64,000 bases of DNA from Streptococcus mitis (GCF_002860865.1 NZ_PKIE01000007.1:1-64000); one strand, 5' to 3'; shown: positions 42,793 to 53,776, counted from the first letter of the stretch. A program made the numbers and translations. Notes: generated from the sequence alone by a model not told the origin.

Positions 42793-43719
42793 ATGTCTAT
42801 TTATAACAACATTACTGAACTAATCGGTCAAACTCCGATTGTTAAACTCAACAATATTGTGCCAGAAGGGGCTGCAGATGTCTATGTAAAACTTGAAGCA
42901 TTTAACCCTGGTTCTTCTGTAAAAGACCGTATTGCTCTTAGCATGATTGAAAAAGCTGAACAAGACGGTATTCTGAAACCTGGTTCTACTATTGTTGAAG
43001 CAACAAGTGGAAACACTGGTATTGGACTTTCATGGGTAGGGGCTGCTAAAGGGTATAAAGTTGTTATCGTTATGCCTGAAACTATGAGTGTGGAACGACG
43101 TAAGATTATCCAAGCTTATGGTGCTGAACTCGTCCTAACTCCTGGTAGCGAGGGAATGAAAGGTGCTATTGCTAAGGCTCAAGAAATCGCTGCTGAACGT
43201 GATGGTTTCCTTCCTCTTCAATTTGACAATCCAGCTAATCCAGAAGTACACGAAAGAACAACAGGAGCTGAGATACTAGTTGCTTTCGGTAAAGATGGAT
43301 TAGATGCCTTTGTTGCTGGAGTTGGTACCGGTGGAACAATTTCTGGTGTTTCTCATGCACTCAAATCAGCAAATTCAAACATTCAAGTTTATGCAGTGGA
43401 AGCTGATGAATCCGCCATTCTATCTGGTGAAAAACCTGGTCCTCACAAAATTCAAGGTATCTCAGCTGGATTTATTCCTGATACACTTGATACTAAAGCC
43501 TATGATGGTATCGTTCGTGTAACATCAGATGATGCTCTTGCACTCGGACGTGAAATTGGTGGAAAAGAAGGCTTCCTTGTAGGGATTTCCTCAGCTGCAG
43601 CTATCTACGGAGCCATCGAGGTTGCCAAAAAATTAGGTACAGGTAAAAAAGTCCTTGCTCTAGCACCAGATAACGGTGAACGTTATCTCTCTACAGCACT
43701 CTATGAATTTGAAGTTTAG
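42793..43719 (+). CDS. cysK: Cysteine synthase (O-acetylserine sulfhydrylase)
   Basis: 308 residues of the PLP-dependent fold-type II family. The PLP lysine lies in [11 protein letters not shown] (near residue 43), the phosphate-binding loop is ATSGNTGIG, and [10 protein letters not shown] and GISSAAA follow. It makes cysteine from O-acetylserine and sulfide. The pneumococcal counterpart is sometimes called cysM. A monocistronic unit with TATACT upstream and a terminator downstream. Confidence 0.92.
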   Translation: MSIYNNITELIGQTPIVKLNNIVPEGAADVYVKLEAFNPGSSVKDRIALSMIEKAEQDGILKPGSTIVEATSGNTGIGLSWVGAAKGYKVVIVMPETMSVERRKIIQAYGAELVLTPGSEGMKGAIAKAQEIAAERDGFLPLQFDNPANPEVHERTTGAEILVAFGKDGLDAFVAGVGTGGTISGVSHALKSANSNIQVYAVEADESAILSGEKPGPHKIQGISAGFIPDTLDTKAYDGIVRVTSDDALALGREIGGKEGFLVGISSAAAIYGAIEVAKKLGTGKKVLALAPDNGERYLSTALYEFEV

Positions 43720-43736
43720 TCTCCTAAATACAATTG

Positions 43737-43757
43737 GCCCTTATTATAGGGCTTTTT
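43737..43757 (+). terminator. Terminator after cysK
   Basis: GCCCT/AGGGC stem (43737-43741, 43748-43752) and TTTTTGTTTTT. Confidence 0.75.
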
Positions 43758-43810
43758 GTTTTTACCTTGAAAATAGGAAGCTCTCCCTATAGGGATCGAC
43801 TGCATAGAAA

Positions 43811-43834
43811 AAAGGAAGCAAATTTACTTCCTTT
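43811..43834 (-). terminator. Terminator after tsf
   Basis: AAAGGAAG (43811-43818) pairs with CTTCCTTT (43827-43834); the minus strand ends CTTCCTTTTTTC. Confidence 0.75.
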
Positions 43835-43840
43835 CTATAA

Positions 43841-44881
43841 TTAGTTATTCAAGGCTGCTGCCATTGTAGCTGCAACTTCAGCTTCAAAGTCGTTTGCAGC
43901 TTTCTCGATACCTTCACCAACTTCAAAGCGAGCGAACTCAACTACTGAAGCGTTAACTGATTCAAGGTATGCTTCAACTGTCTTGCTATCATCCATGATG
44001 TAAACTTGTGCAAGAAGTGTGTAAGCTTGGTCAACTTTAGTATTGTCAAGCATGAAGCGATCCATTTTACCTGGGATAATTTTGTCCCAGATTTTTTCTG
44101 GTTTGCCTTCTGCAGCCAACTCAGCTTTGATGTCAGCTTCAGCTTGGGCGATCACTTCATCAGTCAATTGAGATTTTGAACCATACTTCAAGTGTGGAAG
44201 AGCTGGTTTATTAACCATTGCACGGCTTTCGTTGTCTTGGTCGATAACGTGGTTCAATTGTGCCAACTCATCTTTAACGAATTGCTCATCCAATTCTTTG
44301 TAAGAAAGAACTGTTGGTTTCATCGCTGCGATGTGCATTGACAATTGTTTAGCAAGTGCTTCGTCTCCACCTTCAACAACTGAAATAACACCGATACGTC
44401 CACCGTTATGTTGGTAAGCTCCAAAGTGTTGTGCATCTGTTTTTTCAATCAATGCAAAGCGACGGAATGAGATTTTTTCTCCGATAGTTGCTGTTGCAGA
44501 TACGTATGCAGCTTCAAGAGTTTCACCTGAAGGCATTGTCAAAGCAAGAGCTTCCTCATTGTTAGCAGGTTTTCCTTCAGCAATAACTTTAGCTGTAGTA
44601 TTTACCAATTCAACGAATTGAGCGTTTTTCGCAACGAAGTCAGTTTCAGCGTTTACTTCAATAACTGCTGCAACATTACCGTTAACATAAACACCAGTCA
44701 AACCTTCTGCAGCAACACGGTCAGCTTTCTTAGCTGCCTTAGCCATACCTTTTTCACGAAGCAATTCAATCGCTTTTTCGATGTCACCGTCTGTTTCTAC
44801 AAGCGCTTTTTTAGCGTCCATAACACCAGCACCAGATTTTTCACGCAACTCTTTTACAAGTTTAGCTGTAATTTCTGCCAT
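43841..44881 (-). CDS. tsf: Translation elongation factor Ts
   Basis: 346 residues. It has an N-terminal UBA-like domain ([21 protein letters not shown]), the nucleotide-exchange core with ETDFVAKN, and the long C-terminal core half. It recycles EF-Tu. It follows rpsB on the same strand, with a GC-rich hairpin between them. Confidence 0.97.
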   Translation of the reverse strand: MAEITAKLVKELREKSGAGVMDAKKALVETDGDIEKAIELLREKGMAKAAKKADRVAAEGLTGVYVNGNVAAVIEVNAETDFVAKNAQFVELVNTTAKVIAEGKPANNEEALALTMPSGETLEAAYVSATATIGEKISFRRFALIEKTDAQHFGAYQHNGGRIGVISVVEGGDEALAKQLSMHIAAMKPTVLSYKELDEQFVKDELAQLNHVIDQDNESRAMVNKPALPHLKYGSKSQLTDEVIAQAEADIKAELAAEGKPEKIWDKIIPGKMDRFMLDNTKVDQAYTLLAQVYIMDDSKTVEAYLESVNASVVEFARFEVGEGIEKAANDFEAEVAATMAAALNN

Positions 44882-44907
44882 TTTGATTCTCCTATATTTT
44901 TTAAAAA

Positions 44908-44938
44908 TAGGAGAGCCGGGCTAAGCCCCGCCCTCCTA
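44908..44938 (-). terminator. Attenuator-like hairpin between rpsB and tsf
   Basis: TAGGAG-GC-GGGC and GCCC-GC-CTCCTA arms form a strong stem followed on the minus strand by TTTTTAAAAAA. It may lower tsf transcript relative to rpsB. Confidence 0.6.
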
Positions 44939-44959
44939 GGTAATTACTATTTATATGAA

Positions 44960-45739
44960 TTAAGCGTTGTCGCCTTCTACAACTTCAACGATTTCTTCGA
45001 TTGAATCTGCTTGAGCTTCTGAAGCTGCAAATTCTGCTTCAACTGCTGCTGCATCTTCACCTTGACGTCCTTCGATGATAGCGTCAGCCAATTTAGCTGT
45101 GATCAATTTAACAGCGCGGATAGCGTCATCGTTAGCTGGGATGATTACATCGATATCATCTGGATCAGTGTTTGTGTCAACCATCGCTACAACTGGGATT
45201 CCCAATTTCTTAGCTTCTTTAACAGCGATTTGCTCTTTATGTGGGTCAACTACGTACATAACATCTGGGATACGAGGCATATCTTCGATACCACCCAAGA
45301 ATTTTTCAAGACGTGCACGTTGTTTATTAAGAAGTGCAACTTCTTTCTTAGGAAGAACTTCGAAAGTTCCATCTTCTTCCATACGTTTGATTTCTTTCAA
45401 ACGAGCGATACGTTTTTGGATTGTTCCCCAGTTTGTAAGAGTTCCACCTAACCAACGGTGGTTGATGAAGTATTGACCTGAACGTACTGCTTCTTCAGCA
45501 ACTGCATCAGCTGCTTGTTTCTTAGTACCAACGAACAATACAACTGCATCGTTAGCTGCTGCATCACGCATGAAATCGTAAGCTTGGTCAGCGTATTTTA
45601 CAGTTTGTTGCAAATCGATAACGTGGATTCCGTTACGCTCAGTGAAGATGTACTTAGCCATCTTAGGGTTCCAGCGACGAGTTTGGTGACCAAAGTGTAC
45701 ACCAGCCTCAAGAAGTTGTTTCATTGAAATTACTGCCAT
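44960..45739 (-). CDS. rpsB: 30S ribosomal protein S2
   Basis: 259 residues from ATG 45739 (AGGAG 7 nt upstream). [19 protein letters not shown] and [11 protein letters not shown] at the start, [13 protein letters not shown] and the acidic C-terminal tail are typical of S2. An upstream in-frame extension to 45823 is the 5' leader, not coding. The leader of about 110 nt is long enough to hold an autogenous control structure. Confidence 0.97.
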   Translation of the reverse strand: MAVISMKQLLEAGVHFGHQTRRWNPKMAKYIFTERNGIHVIDLQQTVKYADQAYDFMRDAAANDAVVLFVGTKKQAADAVAEEAVRSGQYFINHRWLGGTLTNWGTIQKRIARLKEIKRMEEDGTFEVLPKKEVALLNKQRARLEKFLGGIEDMPRIPDVMYVVDPHKEQIAVKEAKKLGIPVVAMVDTNTDPDDIDVIIPANDDAIRAVKLITAKLADAIIEGRQGEDAAAVEAEFAASEAQADSIEEIVEVVEGDNA

Positions 45740-45855
45740 GAGTATTTCTCCTTTTTGTTTTTTTCCTCTTCTTGACTTCAACTCGCAAAACGACCCAAAG
45801 GCAACTGTTTCACAATTCATCAAGAATGAGTATTATCGTTCACACGACAAGTTTC

Positions 45856-45884
45856 ATTTTACCATACTTTTTCAATATTTTCAA
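45856..45884 (-). promoter_or_regulatory. rpsB-tsf promoter
   Basis: -35 TTGAAA (45879-45884), 17 nt, -10 TAAAAT (45856-45861) with TGG just upstream. Confidence 0.75.
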
Positions 45885-45934
45885 GCTATTTTGATATAAT
45901 TTTTAATAGGGATTGTCACGGTAAAACATGAAAA

Positions 45935-45958
45935 AGAGGGCTCTATTCGAGTCCCTCT
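45935..45958 (-). terminator. Terminator after pcsB
   Basis: AGAGGG (45935-45940) with CCCTCT (45953-45958), inner CTC/GAG pairing and TTTTTC on the minus strand. Confidence 0.75.
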
Positions 45959-45963
45959 GTAAA

Positions 45964-47151
45964 TTAATCTGCATAAATATATGTTACAAAACCTGACGAT
46001 GTAGTTGTCGGATTGAACCACCCACGATGATTTCCAAGCGTGCGATTACCAGCATAATTTGATTCTGACACTTGGATACGTGTTGTTGATTCTACAGCAG
46101 TGACTACCGCTACGTGTCCATAGCCACCATCATTCCAACATGCAATCGCACCAACTTGAGGTGTTGAACCTGTACGGAATCCTGCAGCAGCTGCACTTGT
46201 AGCCCACTGCGCTCCATTACCCCAATAGTCTCCAGCCCAAGGTGCTAATGTTTTAACTCCCCATGTACATTCTCCAATTGGATAGCTTGAAGCATTTGTA
46301 CTGTATGTTGGGCGTTGTTTGACTGCCACAGGAGTATATGTTGCTGATTCCGAAGAAGCTACAGCTTGAACCTGTGCTGCAAAAGTCGTATTTCCAGAAG
46401 CAACAACTGTTTGTTGTTGACTTACTTGTTTTGCCTTGTAAGCTGCTTCTGCCTCTGCTGCTGCTTTTGCTGCTACTTCTGCTTCTGCTTTTTTCTCTAG
46501 CAAACTTGCTTTTTCATCTTCTGCTGTAGCTTTTTCAGCAGCAAGATTTAATTCTGCAGCCTTCAACTCAGCTTGTTTCGTTGTTAAAGCTTGCGCATCA
46601 TCAGACAATTTCTGTTGATTTGCAATTACTGTATTAATTGCGTCATTGTTTGCCACTTGCTTCTCAGAAATTGCTTTTTTATCTGCTTTTTGTTGTTCCA
46701 ACATTTTGTTGTTAGCAGATACGATTTCATTCATTGCTGCTACACGTGAAATAGCTTCTGTAATTGATTTTGAGTTTACAATCGTATTGATGTAGCTAGT
46801 TGCAGCTCCATTTGTTTGAGCACTACGAGCTTGTTTTTCCAAAGAATCATTGCGAGATACAATGTTTTTAGAAAGTTCTGTAATCTCACTCTCAAGTTTT
46901 TTGGATTCTGCTTGTAATCTATCATTTTCAGCTTGCAAGTTAGATTGCTCAGCTTGAATAGCTGATACTTGCTCCTGAATTTGGTCAACTTGTTTTTGAG
47001 CTTCTTGTTGTTGCGCTGTTAAGTTACTAATTTTATTATCTTGAGCAGCAATTTTGTCATCAGTCGTTTCTGCATGCGCAGTTGTTAAAACAGCTACTTG
47101 AGAAACCATTACTGTACTTAATAAAAGTGACGCTAAGATTTTTTTCTTCAT
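45964..47151 (-). CDS. pcsB: Cell-division murein hydrolase PcsB
   Basis: 395 residues. It has a signal peptide (cut after AHA, about residue 27), a long coiled coil (about 30-240) that contacts FtsX, an Ala-rich linker ([19 protein letters not shown]) and a C-terminal CHAP domain with catalytic Cys295 (GECTWG) and His346 (GYGHVAV). With FtsEX it splits septal peptidoglycan and is essential in pneumococcus. A WalR-type box lies in the promoter. Confidence 0.95.
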   Translation of the reverse strand: MKKKILASLLLSTVMVSQVAVLTTAHAETTDDKIAAQDNKISNLTAQQQEAQKQVDQIQEQVSAIQAEQSNLQAENDRLQAESKKLESEITELSKNIVSRNDSLEKQARSAQTNGAATSYINTIVNSKSITEAISRVAAMNEIVSANNKMLEQQKADKKAISEKQVANNDAINTVIANQQKLSDDAQALTTKQAELKAAELNLAAEKATAEDEKASLLEKKAEAEVAAKAAAEAEAAYKAKQVSQQQTVVASGNTTFAAQVQAVASSESATYTPVAVKQRPTYSTNASSYPIGECTWGVKTLAPWAGDYWGNGAQWATSAAAAGFRTGSTPQVGAIACWNDGGYGHVAVVTAVESTTRIQVSESNYAGNRTLGNHRGWFNPTTTSSGFVTYIYAD

Positions 47152-47187
47152 AATTACGTAGATACTCCTTCTTTTAAAGACAATACT

Positions 47188-47231
47188 AGTATACCAAAAA
47201 AAGGCCTAATGAATATTACGCCTTTGTTACA
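47188..47231 (-). promoter_or_regulatory. pcsB promoter with WalR (VicR) box
   Basis: The minus strand carries TGTAAC-AAAGG-CGTAAT (47215-47231), one mismatch from the WalR consensus TGTWAH-N5-TGTWAH, and an extended -10 TGG-TATACT (47188-47193). AAGGC-TAAT/ATTA-GCCTT followed by seven Ts also forms a terminator for mreD in the same place. Confidence 0.72.
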
Positions 47232-47245
47232 TTTTTGTTTCTTTC

Positions 47246-47740
47246 TCATAGATAATATTTTTCAAAAATAAACTGAAAAATAAGCATCCACACAAGATTT
47301 AAAATCATGGATGGTACTAGGCTATAAACGATAAAAATCGGCAGACTATCTACAGTTAAACCTACCACTAATGCAAAGAGATAAGCTCCCATATCAAATA
47401 GAAAACTCATAACAATCATAGCCAAGATTCTTGTCCAACGATTCAACAAAATAACACTATTCAATTTATGAAGAAACGCTCCCAATAAGATAAATAAGAG
47501 AGTTGCAATCCCTATTAGATGGAAAAAGTAAACATCGTAAACCAAGCCTATCACAAAACAATAGACTAGGTAGAGATACTCTGATACTTCTATCGTCTCA
47601 AATAAGAGAAATAGAAAAAGAAAATGACTAGCCAAATGTACATGGGGGAAAAATGAGCCCAGAAACTGGCTAATATGGGCGTCAATTAGAACAAAGAAAG
47701 GAAGCAATAAAAACACTCCAACCCGCTTCAACTGTCTCAT
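47246..47740 (-). CDS. mreD: Rod-shape determining protein MreD
   Basis: 164 residues with five to six membrane segments and no long soluble part, the MreD pattern. It works with MreC in peripheral peptidoglycan synthesis. It starts at the last base of the mreC stop codon. Confidence 0.88.
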   Translation of the reverse strand: MRQLKRVGVFLLLPFFVLIDAHISQFLGSFFPHVHLASHFLFLFLLFETIEVSEYLYLVYCFVIGLVYDVYFFHLIGIATLLFILLGAFLHKLNSVILLNRWTRILAMIVMSFLFDMGAYLFALVVGLTVDSLPIFIVYSLVPSMILNLVWMLIFQFIFEKYYL

Positions 47741-48558
47741 TATGAATTCCCCACTAATTCTATCACATCCACATTATGAGTATCTGCACTCAACTTAACA
47801 GTTACTTCTCGTGTCAAATAATCCGTACTATGCGTTGTGGCAACCACTTCACCAACAGGAATATCCGCAACATTAAAGTTTCCTAATCCACCCGTTGTCA
47901 CCTTATCGCCTGTACTAATATCGCTATTACTATTTAATTGACTGATTTTAAGAACTTCATTTTCCTTGTCGTAGCCAACAATAATTCCATAAATTGTAGT
48001 AGTGCCGTGTTGAATTTTAACAGAAATCTTATCAGCATTTTCCGTATTTGTCAGAAGGTTAACCATAGTAGAGTTCTCCTCTACTTTTGAAACACTCCCA
48101 ATCAAGCCACCATTTGCAATGGCTAACATGTTCTCAGAAGCCCCTTTTGATTTGCCTGCATCCAGGGTCAACTCCTGTTTCCAAGATACCGGAGAACGCA
48201 TAATAACATCTGCTGCTAAAGTCTTTGTGGCTTGCAATTTAGACTTCATATCAAGCAATTGGCGCAGTTGTTCATTTTCTGTCTTTAAACTTTCTGCCTC
48301 ATTTGATTTAACTTCTAACTGGTAAATCTGTTTCTTCAAACTTTCATTTTCATTATATGTTCGTGTCAAATGAGCCAAATCTGATTTGACAGAATCAAAC
48401 CACCGAAAAGGTTTTTGCACAACCCTATCAACCAATGAGATTCCATCTCCTAATTTCGTCACAATTGCGCTTGAATAAGTCGTCGCTAAGAGAGCTGACA
48501 CAAGCAGAACAGTAACAAAAACAATAATGACATATTTTGATTTTTTAAAACGGTTCAT
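47740..48558 (-). CDS. mreC: Cell-shape protein MreC
   Basis: 272 residues. It has one N-terminal membrane segment, an extracellular coiled coil (ENESLKKQIYQLEVK, about residues 65-110) and a beta-rich C-terminal domain (VIMRSPVSWKQELTLDAGKSKG, in parts; GLIGSVSKVEENSTMVNLLT). It organises the peripheral elongation machinery with MreD and RodZ. Upstream of mreD in one unit. Confidence 0.93.
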   Translation of the reverse strand: MNRFKKSKYVIIVFVTVLLVSALLATTYSSAIVTKLGDGISLVDRVVQKPFRWFDSVKSDLAHLTRTYNENESLKKQIYQLEVKSNEAESLKTENEQLRQLLDMKSKLQATKTLAADVIMRSPVSWKQELTLDAGKSKGASENMLAIANGGLIGSVSKVEENSTMVNLLTNTENADKISVKIQHGTTTIYGIIVGYDKENEVLKISQLNSNSDISTGDKVTTGGLGNFNVADIPVGEVVATTHSTDYLTREVTVKLSADTHNVDVIELVGNS

Positions 48559-48617
48559 ATCCCTACCTTTATATCAAAAACTGTTACAGTAACTTTTTCA
48601 TTAATTCCTGAAAGCTA

Positions 48618-49412
48618 CTAAGATTTTAAGAAAAATAAGCAACAACCAAGTACGAGAATAACAAGGATTGCTAGCGTATCTTTTCGAGTCCATTTCAATT
48701 GTCGGTATTGACTTCTGCCTTTCCCACCCTGATAACCACGCGCTTCCATAGCGATAGCCAAGGAATCGGCACGTTTTAAACTTGTCGCAAAAAGAGGAAT
48801 CAAAATAGGAATCATAGCCTTTACTTTTTGAACAATACTTCCTTCTCCAAAATCCACTCCACGCGCTTTCTGCGCATTCATAATCCGCGTCGTATCATCC
48901 ATCAATGTTGGGACAAAACGTAGACTCATGGACAGCATTAATCCAATTTCATGAACTGGAACTTTCACACGTTTTAAAGGTGCTAACAAAGCTTCGACAG
49001 CAGATGCCAAACTTAAGGGCATGGTCGTTAAGGTTAACAAAGTTGAAAAGAAAATAATCAATACAAAGCGACAAAAAATAATTCCAGCTTGTTGCAAAGC
49101 ATAATCTGTGATTCTCACAAACGAAAACTCAAATAAAACATTCCCATTAGAAATGAAAAACAGTTGAAAAATAGTTGTGAAAGCAATCAAGAAAAACATA
49201 GACTTCAAACCCTGAATAAAAAATGAAAGAGATACTCCTGACAAGGCAATAAATATCCCTGTCGCTATAAAAAGAATCAGATTCGTCAAAGGATTATTAG
49301 CCCAAAACACAATCAAAATCAGTAGCATCATAGCCAGTAATTTACTACGTGGATCCAATCGGTGAACAATCGAATTCCCTGGGATATAACGCCCCAAAAT
49401 CATACTATCCAT
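48618..49412 (-). CDS. ecfT: ECF transporter transmembrane subunit EcfT
   Basis: 264 residues, about five to six membrane helices, and the two cytoplasmic coupling motifs ARG (QKARGVDFG and MEARGYQGG) that dock on EcfA ATPases. It forms the general energising module for vitamin S-components encoded elsewhere. Its start overlaps ecfA2. Confidence 0.93.
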   Translation of the reverse strand: MDSMILGRYIPGNSIVHRLDPRSKLLAMMLLILIVFWANNPLTNLILFIATGIFIALSGVSLSFFIQGLKSMFFLIAFTTIFQLFFISNGNVLFEFSFVRITDYALQQAGIIFCRFVLIIFFSTLLTLTTMPLSLASAVEALLAPLKRVKVPVHEIGLMLSMSLRFVPTLMDDTTRIMNAQKARGVDFGEGSIVQKVKAMIPILIPLFATSLKRADSLAIAMEARGYQGGKGRSQYRQLKWTRKDTLAILVILVLGCCLFFLKS

Positions 49413-50244
49413 TTAGCGACTCCTTGAACTCATCTATCTTAATCGGTAATCGTTTAAATGACACGCCTCTATCAGCCAATCGTTTACAAAAAGCTGTAAT
49501 CTTAGGTACTCCCAACTGCACTTCTTCCATAAAAACAACATCTTGAAAGACATCACTCGGTTTGCCACCCTTCACTAAGCGTCCCTTTTCCATTACATAG
49601 ACTTGATTCGCATATTCAGCAACATCATCCATCAAATGCGTGACTAAGACAATGGTCATCCCTGACTGGTGGAGTTTTTTGAACAAATTCATCAACTCTT
49701 TTCTACCTAGAGGATCTAGGCCAGCTGTTGGCTCATCTAAGACCAATATAGCTGGTTCCATGGCAAGTATGCCTGCAATGGCGACACGTCTCATTTGTCC
49801 ACCTGACAGCTCAAACGGACTGCGATCAAAAAGTGATTCAGCAATTCCAACCAGAGCCAGTTTCTCACGAGCAATCTGCTCCGCATCTTCTTCAGAAACT
49901 CCAAAATTTTGCGGTCCAAAAGCAACGTCTTTCAAAACCGTTTCTTCAAAGATCTGATTTTCAGCAAACTGAAATACCAAGCCAACCTGTTTTCTAATTT
50001 GACGAATATCTTTATTTTTAGAAGTCGAGGTGATTAAGGTATCAAAAACTCGTACACTCCCTTGACTTGGCACCAATAAACCATTTAAGAGTTGTAAAAT
50101 AGTTGATTTACCACTACCTGTGTGTCCAACTAAAGCCGTATAAGAACCATCTTCAATCGTTAAAGAAACATCTGACAAAGCTGTTGAAGCTAAGGGAGTC
50201 CCCTCTTGATACGTAAAACTCACATTTTCTAGAGCAATTCCCAT
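49405..50244 (-). CDS. ecfA2: ECF transporter ATPase EcfA2
   Basis: 279 residues. Walker [10 protein letters not shown] (near residue 39), signature LSGGQMRR, Walker [14 protein letters not shown]-helix and C-terminal extension typical of ECF ATPases. It overlaps ecfA1 by 16 nt and ecfT by 8 nt. Confidence 0.94.
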   Translation of the reverse strand: MGIALENVSFTYQEGTPLASTALSDVSLTIEDGSYTALVGHTGSGKSTILQLLNGLLVPSQGSVRVFDTLITSTSKNKDIRQIRKQVGLVFQFAENQIFEETVLKDVAFGPQNFGVSEEDAEQIAREKLALVGIAESLFDRSPFELSGGQMRRVAIAGILAMEPAILVLDEPTAGLDPLGRKELMNLFKKLHQSGMTIVLVTHLMDDVAEYANQVYVMEKGRLVKGGKPSDVFQDVVFMEEVQLGVPKITAFCKRLADRGVSFKRLPIKIDEFKESLNG

Positions 50245-51056
50245 AGCTTATCCTCTAGCTCACTTTCTGTCAAATAATTTTCAGGCAAATCATAGCCATG
50301 CTGGTTCAAAGAATGTTTTAATTGATTGGCAAAAGGATCGTCTAATCCAATTTGATCTAAATCATTTCGTGAGAAAAGCTCCCTTGGACTACTAGTTGAT
50401 TCAATTGATCCTTTTTTCATGACCAACACACGATCACTCATGGCAACTTCTTCCAAATCATGTGTAATGGAAATGACCGTCATATCATAGTCTTTCCGAA
50501 TTCCTTTTACTGTCTCAATAAGTTCTCTACGACCTTCAGGATCCAACATACTTGTCGCTTCATCTAGGATTAAAATAGCTGGTCTTAGAGCTACAACACC
50601 TGCAATGGCCACACGTTGTTTTTGGCCACCCGATAAACGCGCTGGCTCTCGCTTTTTAAAGTCCAACATGCCAACCAAATCCAGAGCTTCTTCCACTCTC
50701 TTTTTCATTTCTTGACGAGAAAGGCCCTGATTTTCCAAACCAAAGGCAACATCATCTTCAACAGTCGCTCCAACAAATTGATTATCTGGATTTTGAAAAA
50801 CCATACCGATTTGACGACGTATGTTCCAAACATTTTCCTCAGTCAGCCGTTGGCCATCAATTACAATCTCTCCAGATTCTGCTTCCAGTAATCCATCAAT
50901 TAATCGTACAGTCGTTGATTTACCACTACCATTGTGTCCTACAATCGAAAGCCATTCTCCACGTTTCACGTGAAACGTAATATCCTTCACATCGTAGTAT
51001 TTCTGATTTTCTTTATAGCGAAAAGAAAGATTTTTTACATCAATTATTGATTTCAT
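50229..51056 (-). CDS. ecfA1: ECF transporter ATPase EcfA1
   Basis: 275 residues. Walker [10 protein letters not shown] (near residue 40), Q-loop FQNPDNQF, signature LSGGQKQR, Walker [13 protein letters not shown]. It pairs with EcfA2. The codons for FHVKR embed a parS-like palindrome at 50962-50977. The start overlaps the pgsA stop (ATGA type). Confidence 0.94.
   Translation of the reverse strand: MKSIIDVKNLSFRYKENQKYYDVKDITFHVKRGEWLSIVGHNGSGKSTTVRLIDGLLEAESGEIVIDGQRLTEENVWNIRRQIGMVFQNPDNQFVGATVEDDVAFGLENQGLSRQEMKKRVEEALDLVGMLDFKKREPARLSGGQKQRVAIAGVVALRPAILILDEATSMLDPEGRRELIETVKGIRKDYDMTVISITHDLEEVAMSDRVLVMKKGSIESTSSPRELFSRNDLDQIGLDDPFANQLKHSLNQHGYDLPENYLTESELEDKLWELL
50962..50977. promoter_or_regulatory. 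parS-like site inside ecfA1
   Basis: CGTTTCACGTGAAACG is a perfect 16-bp palindrome that differs from the ParB consensus TGTTTCACGTGAAACA only at the outermost base pair. Confidence 0.75.
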
Positions 51057-51598
51057 TTCGAACCAAATGTCCCTTTAAATACATAGGCACTACCCTTGAA
51101 ATAGTCATAGCCAGAGTAGATAGTGAAAAATAAGGCTACATAAAGTAGAACTTGACCAATCAAAGTCCAATGTAATAGCAAGAAAATAATGGCAAACATC
51201 TGACTGAAAGTTTTAATTTTTCCAGGCATTGCTGCTGCTAAAACTGTTCCACCAGTTTCAACCAATAAAAGCCTTAAACCTGTCACAGCCAACTCTCGAC
51301 AGATAATCACTGCAACAATCCAAGCCGGAGCCATCCCTAACTCAATCAGCATAATAAAAGCCGACATAACTAGTAGCTTATCCGCCATAGGATCTGCAAA
51401 TTTACCAAAATTACTGACCACATTCCATTTACGAGCTAAATATCCATCTAAATAATCTGTAATACTGGCAATCGCAAAGATAATAGCTGCTACTATATGA
51501 CTCTCTATCGAATTTCCTACTGTTAAAATAAAGATAAAAATAGGTATAAAAAGAATTCGACCTATTGTTAAGAGATTTGGAATTTGTTCTTTTTTCAT
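51053..51598 (-). CDS. pgsA: Phosphatidylglycerophosphate synthase
   Basis: 181 residues, about five membrane segments, and the CDP-alcohol phosphotransferase signature ITDYLDGYLARKWN followed by GKFADPMADK (the DG..AR..G..D..D motif). It makes phosphatidylglycerol phosphate from CDP-diacylglycerol and glycerol 3-phosphate. Confidence 0.95.
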   Translation of the reverse strand: MKKEQIPNLLTIGRILFIPIFIFILTVGNSIESHIVAAIIFAIASITDYLDGYLARKWNVVSNFGKFADPMADKLLVMSAFIMLIELGMAPAWIVAVIICRELAVTGLRLLLVETGGTVLAAAMPGKIKTFSQMFAIIFLLLHWTLIGQVLLYVALFFTIYSGYDYFKGSAYVFKGTFGSK

Positions 51599-51608
51599 TC
51601 GTTTTTCC

Positions 51609-52460
51609 TTAATTTTTAGTAAAGGTTACAGTGATTTGTCCAGTCTGCGCTGTTAACTTCGATAAATCAACAGTCTGATTATCTACTGTCAAAGTAACAC
51701 CTTTTACAACACCTAACGTAATGGTTACAGGACTTTTAGTTGCAACTGTTGTTTCCGCACTTTTCTTCTCTGGCGATAAGGTTACACCGCCATCAAGTTC
51801 GCTTTCTGAAACGCTGACCCAACTTGTAACATCTGAAACTGCCAATTGCAATTTAACTGTTTCCTTACTTGTCTTATAAGCGATTTCTACATGATTTCCT
51901 TCACCCGATACCGTTATAGATGGTTCTGCACTAGAAGAACTGCTAGATGAACTACTACTTGAAGAGTGGGGAACAGAGCTAGTTGAACTTATTGAACTTG
52001 TTGATTGAACCACACTGTAGTTAGAAACAGAAGGCCCCTCTGGTTGAGTTTGAATATAGTTCCAAACATAATAGGTCACAAAAATTAAAATCGATAAAGC
52101 AAAAAGGATAAAATAAAATAAAGGTAAAAAGGATGTTTTTTTCTTCTTTTTCTTACTTGAACGTCTACGACCTGTCAACTCATCTTCATCAACATCTACT
52201 TCCTCATAAGTAATCATACTCCCAGAATCATAAGCATCCAAAACAATTTGATCATCTAACTCAACAGCCCATGCATATTTTTTCAAGAAAGAACGCGTGT
52301 AAAAAGGACTTGGAAGTTGATCGAAATCGTCTGCTTCCATTGCTTCCAACATATCTAACTGGATGTCTGTCTTTTTCTGCAATTCATCTAAACTCAATCC
52401 CTGATTGATTCTAGCTAATCGTAAAACCTCACCAATTGTTTTTTTCCTCATACTTTTCAT
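51609..52460 (-). CDS. rodZ: Cell-shape protein RodZ
   Basis: 283 residues. It has an N-terminal XRE-like helix-turn-helix (IGEVLRLARINQGLSLDELQ onwards, residues 8-75), a basic stretch RRSSKKKKKK, one membrane segment (about 110-132), a Ser-rich extracellular linker and a C-terminal DUF4115 beta domain. It links cytoplasmic factors to the peripheral wall-synthesis complex. It lies between ymfH and pgsA. Confidence 0.9.
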   Translation of the reverse strand: MKSMRKKTIGEVLRLARINQGLSLDELQKKTDIQLDMLEAMEADDFDQLPSPFYTRSFLKKYAWAVELDDQIVLDAYDSGSMITYEEVDVDEDELTGRRRSSKKKKKKTSFLPLFYFILFALSILIFVTYYVWNYIQTQPEGPSVSNYSVVQSTSSISSTSSVPHSSSSSSSSSSSSAEPSITVSGEGNHVEIAYKTSKETVKLQLAVSDVTSWVSVSESELDGGVTLSPEKKSAETTVATKSPVTITLGVVKGVTLTVDNQTVDLSKLTAQTGQITVTFTKN

Positions 52461-52492
52461 CCCTTCTTTCTAGTGTCTATTATGATAGGTTA

Positions 52493-53776
52493 CTACGATG
52501 GGAATATTGTAAAATCAACTATATCCCCTTCGTCTATTAAGTGATGCCCTGCTTCAAGGACATCCTCTAAAGTAATTTCCTGTAAAATCTTTGGCAAATC
52601 AAAAATTGTCTCACCATGTTCAGAAGCATCATATTGCGTTGCAATAAATTCAAGAGAGTTCATGCTACTAAAAAATTCTCCAAACATCTCTCTTTTGATA
52701 ATATCTAAATGATCCTCTGTAATATCCAAATCCTTTGTAAAATTACGAATGGCCTTCCTAAACTGATGAGATAAAGCAACTGGCTCTTTCGTATCCATTG
52801 TCAACATAACAAAATGAAAACGACTTGTTACTTCAATTTCAAGAGATAAGGAAGCATCTATTTTACCTGATTCATATAACTTTTGAAAACGATCCGAAGT
52901 CCAACCAAACATCATTGCAAACAATAATTTTAATAAAATATGATGTCGATAGCAATCCGCTTCAGCAACTTCTCGATTACCTCTAACTCCAATCGCTAGT
53001 TTGGGAGAAGATACTTCCATTCTCATACTATCTGTTGGCTTTACATCTTGTAAAAGCAATTTTTCTCTTGCTACTTCCTGAAGATCTGAATCTTTCAGTT
53101 CTTTGCTTTCAAAATAGTCCTGTACTTGCTCCACATCAAAATTACCAACTAAAAACAGAGACATATTTACAGGTTTGTAAAATTTTGTAAAATTTTCTTG
53201 CAAATTAGTTAGATTGATTTGGGAAATGGACTCCTCAGTTCCAACTATATCAGTTGCTAAAGGTGTACCCGGATACAAATTCGCTAAAGTTGAAAAGAAT
53301 AAACACGAATCTGGGTCATCTTGATACATTTCTCGTTCTTGCTGAATAATATCCTGCTCTCTTAAAATGGAATCTTCAGTAAAGTGTGCTGATGTTACCA
53401 ATTCATCAAGTAAGTCTAAATTTTCTAAAAAATGATCCGTTGTTGAAAAAAGATAGCTTGTTTTTGTAAAGCTTGTAAAGGCATTGCTATCTGCACCTAG
53501 ACTCGTAAAAGCTGACATCAAATCGCTAGCATCTTCTCTCTCAAATAATTTATGTTCAAGAAAATGAGCAATTCCTGCAGGATATTCTTTTACATCTCTG
53601 TCAACTTCCGTAACAAGCGTATCTACCGAACCAAACTGGACAGTTACACTCCCGTAAACCTCTTTAAATTCCTTTTTAGGTAGAAGAGCTACTGTCAATC
53701 CGTTTGCCAAACGAGTTCGATAAACCATTTCTTTTACAGCTGGATAGTATTTTTCTTCAAAAACAACCTTTGTCAT
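52493..53776 (-). CDS. M16-family metallopeptidase YmfH-like
   Basis: 427 residues with the inverted zinc motif HFLEH (near residue 71) of the insulinase/M16 family, so it is the catalytic member of the pair. It overlaps the upstream ymfF-like gene by 4 nt. The pair may process small peptides; a role in pheromone maturation is known for some Gram-positive relatives but is not shown here. Confidence 0.85.
   Translation of the reverse strand: MTKVVFEEKYYPAVKEMVYRTRLANGLTVALLPKKEFKEVYGSVTVQFGSVDTLVTEVDRDVKEYPAGIAHFLEHKLFEREDASDLMSAFTSLGADSNAFTSFTKTSYLFSTTDHFLENLDLLDELVTSAHFTEDSILREQDIIQQEREMYQDDPDSCLFFSTLANLYPGTPLATDIVGTEESISQINLTNLQENFTKFYKPVNMSLFLVGNFDVEQVQDYFESKELKDSDLQEVAREKLLLQDVKPTDSMRMEVSSPKLAIGVRGNREVAEADCYRHHILLKLLFAMMFGWTSDRFQKLYESGKIDASLSLEIEVTSRFHFVMLTMDTKEPVALSHQFRKAIRNFTKDLDITEDHLDIIKREMFGEFFSSMNSLEFIATQYDASEHGETIFDLPKILQEITLEDVLEAGHHLIDEGDIVDFTIFPS

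Noticed and set aside
45740-45823. N-terminal extension of ribosomal protein S2
   Set aside because: No S2 protein has such an extension. AGGAG and [13 protein letters not shown] mark the start at 45739.
46338-46529. Leucine-rich open frame opposite pcsB
   Set aside because: Antisense of the Ala-rich linker codons of pcsB; repetitive codons give a false open frame.
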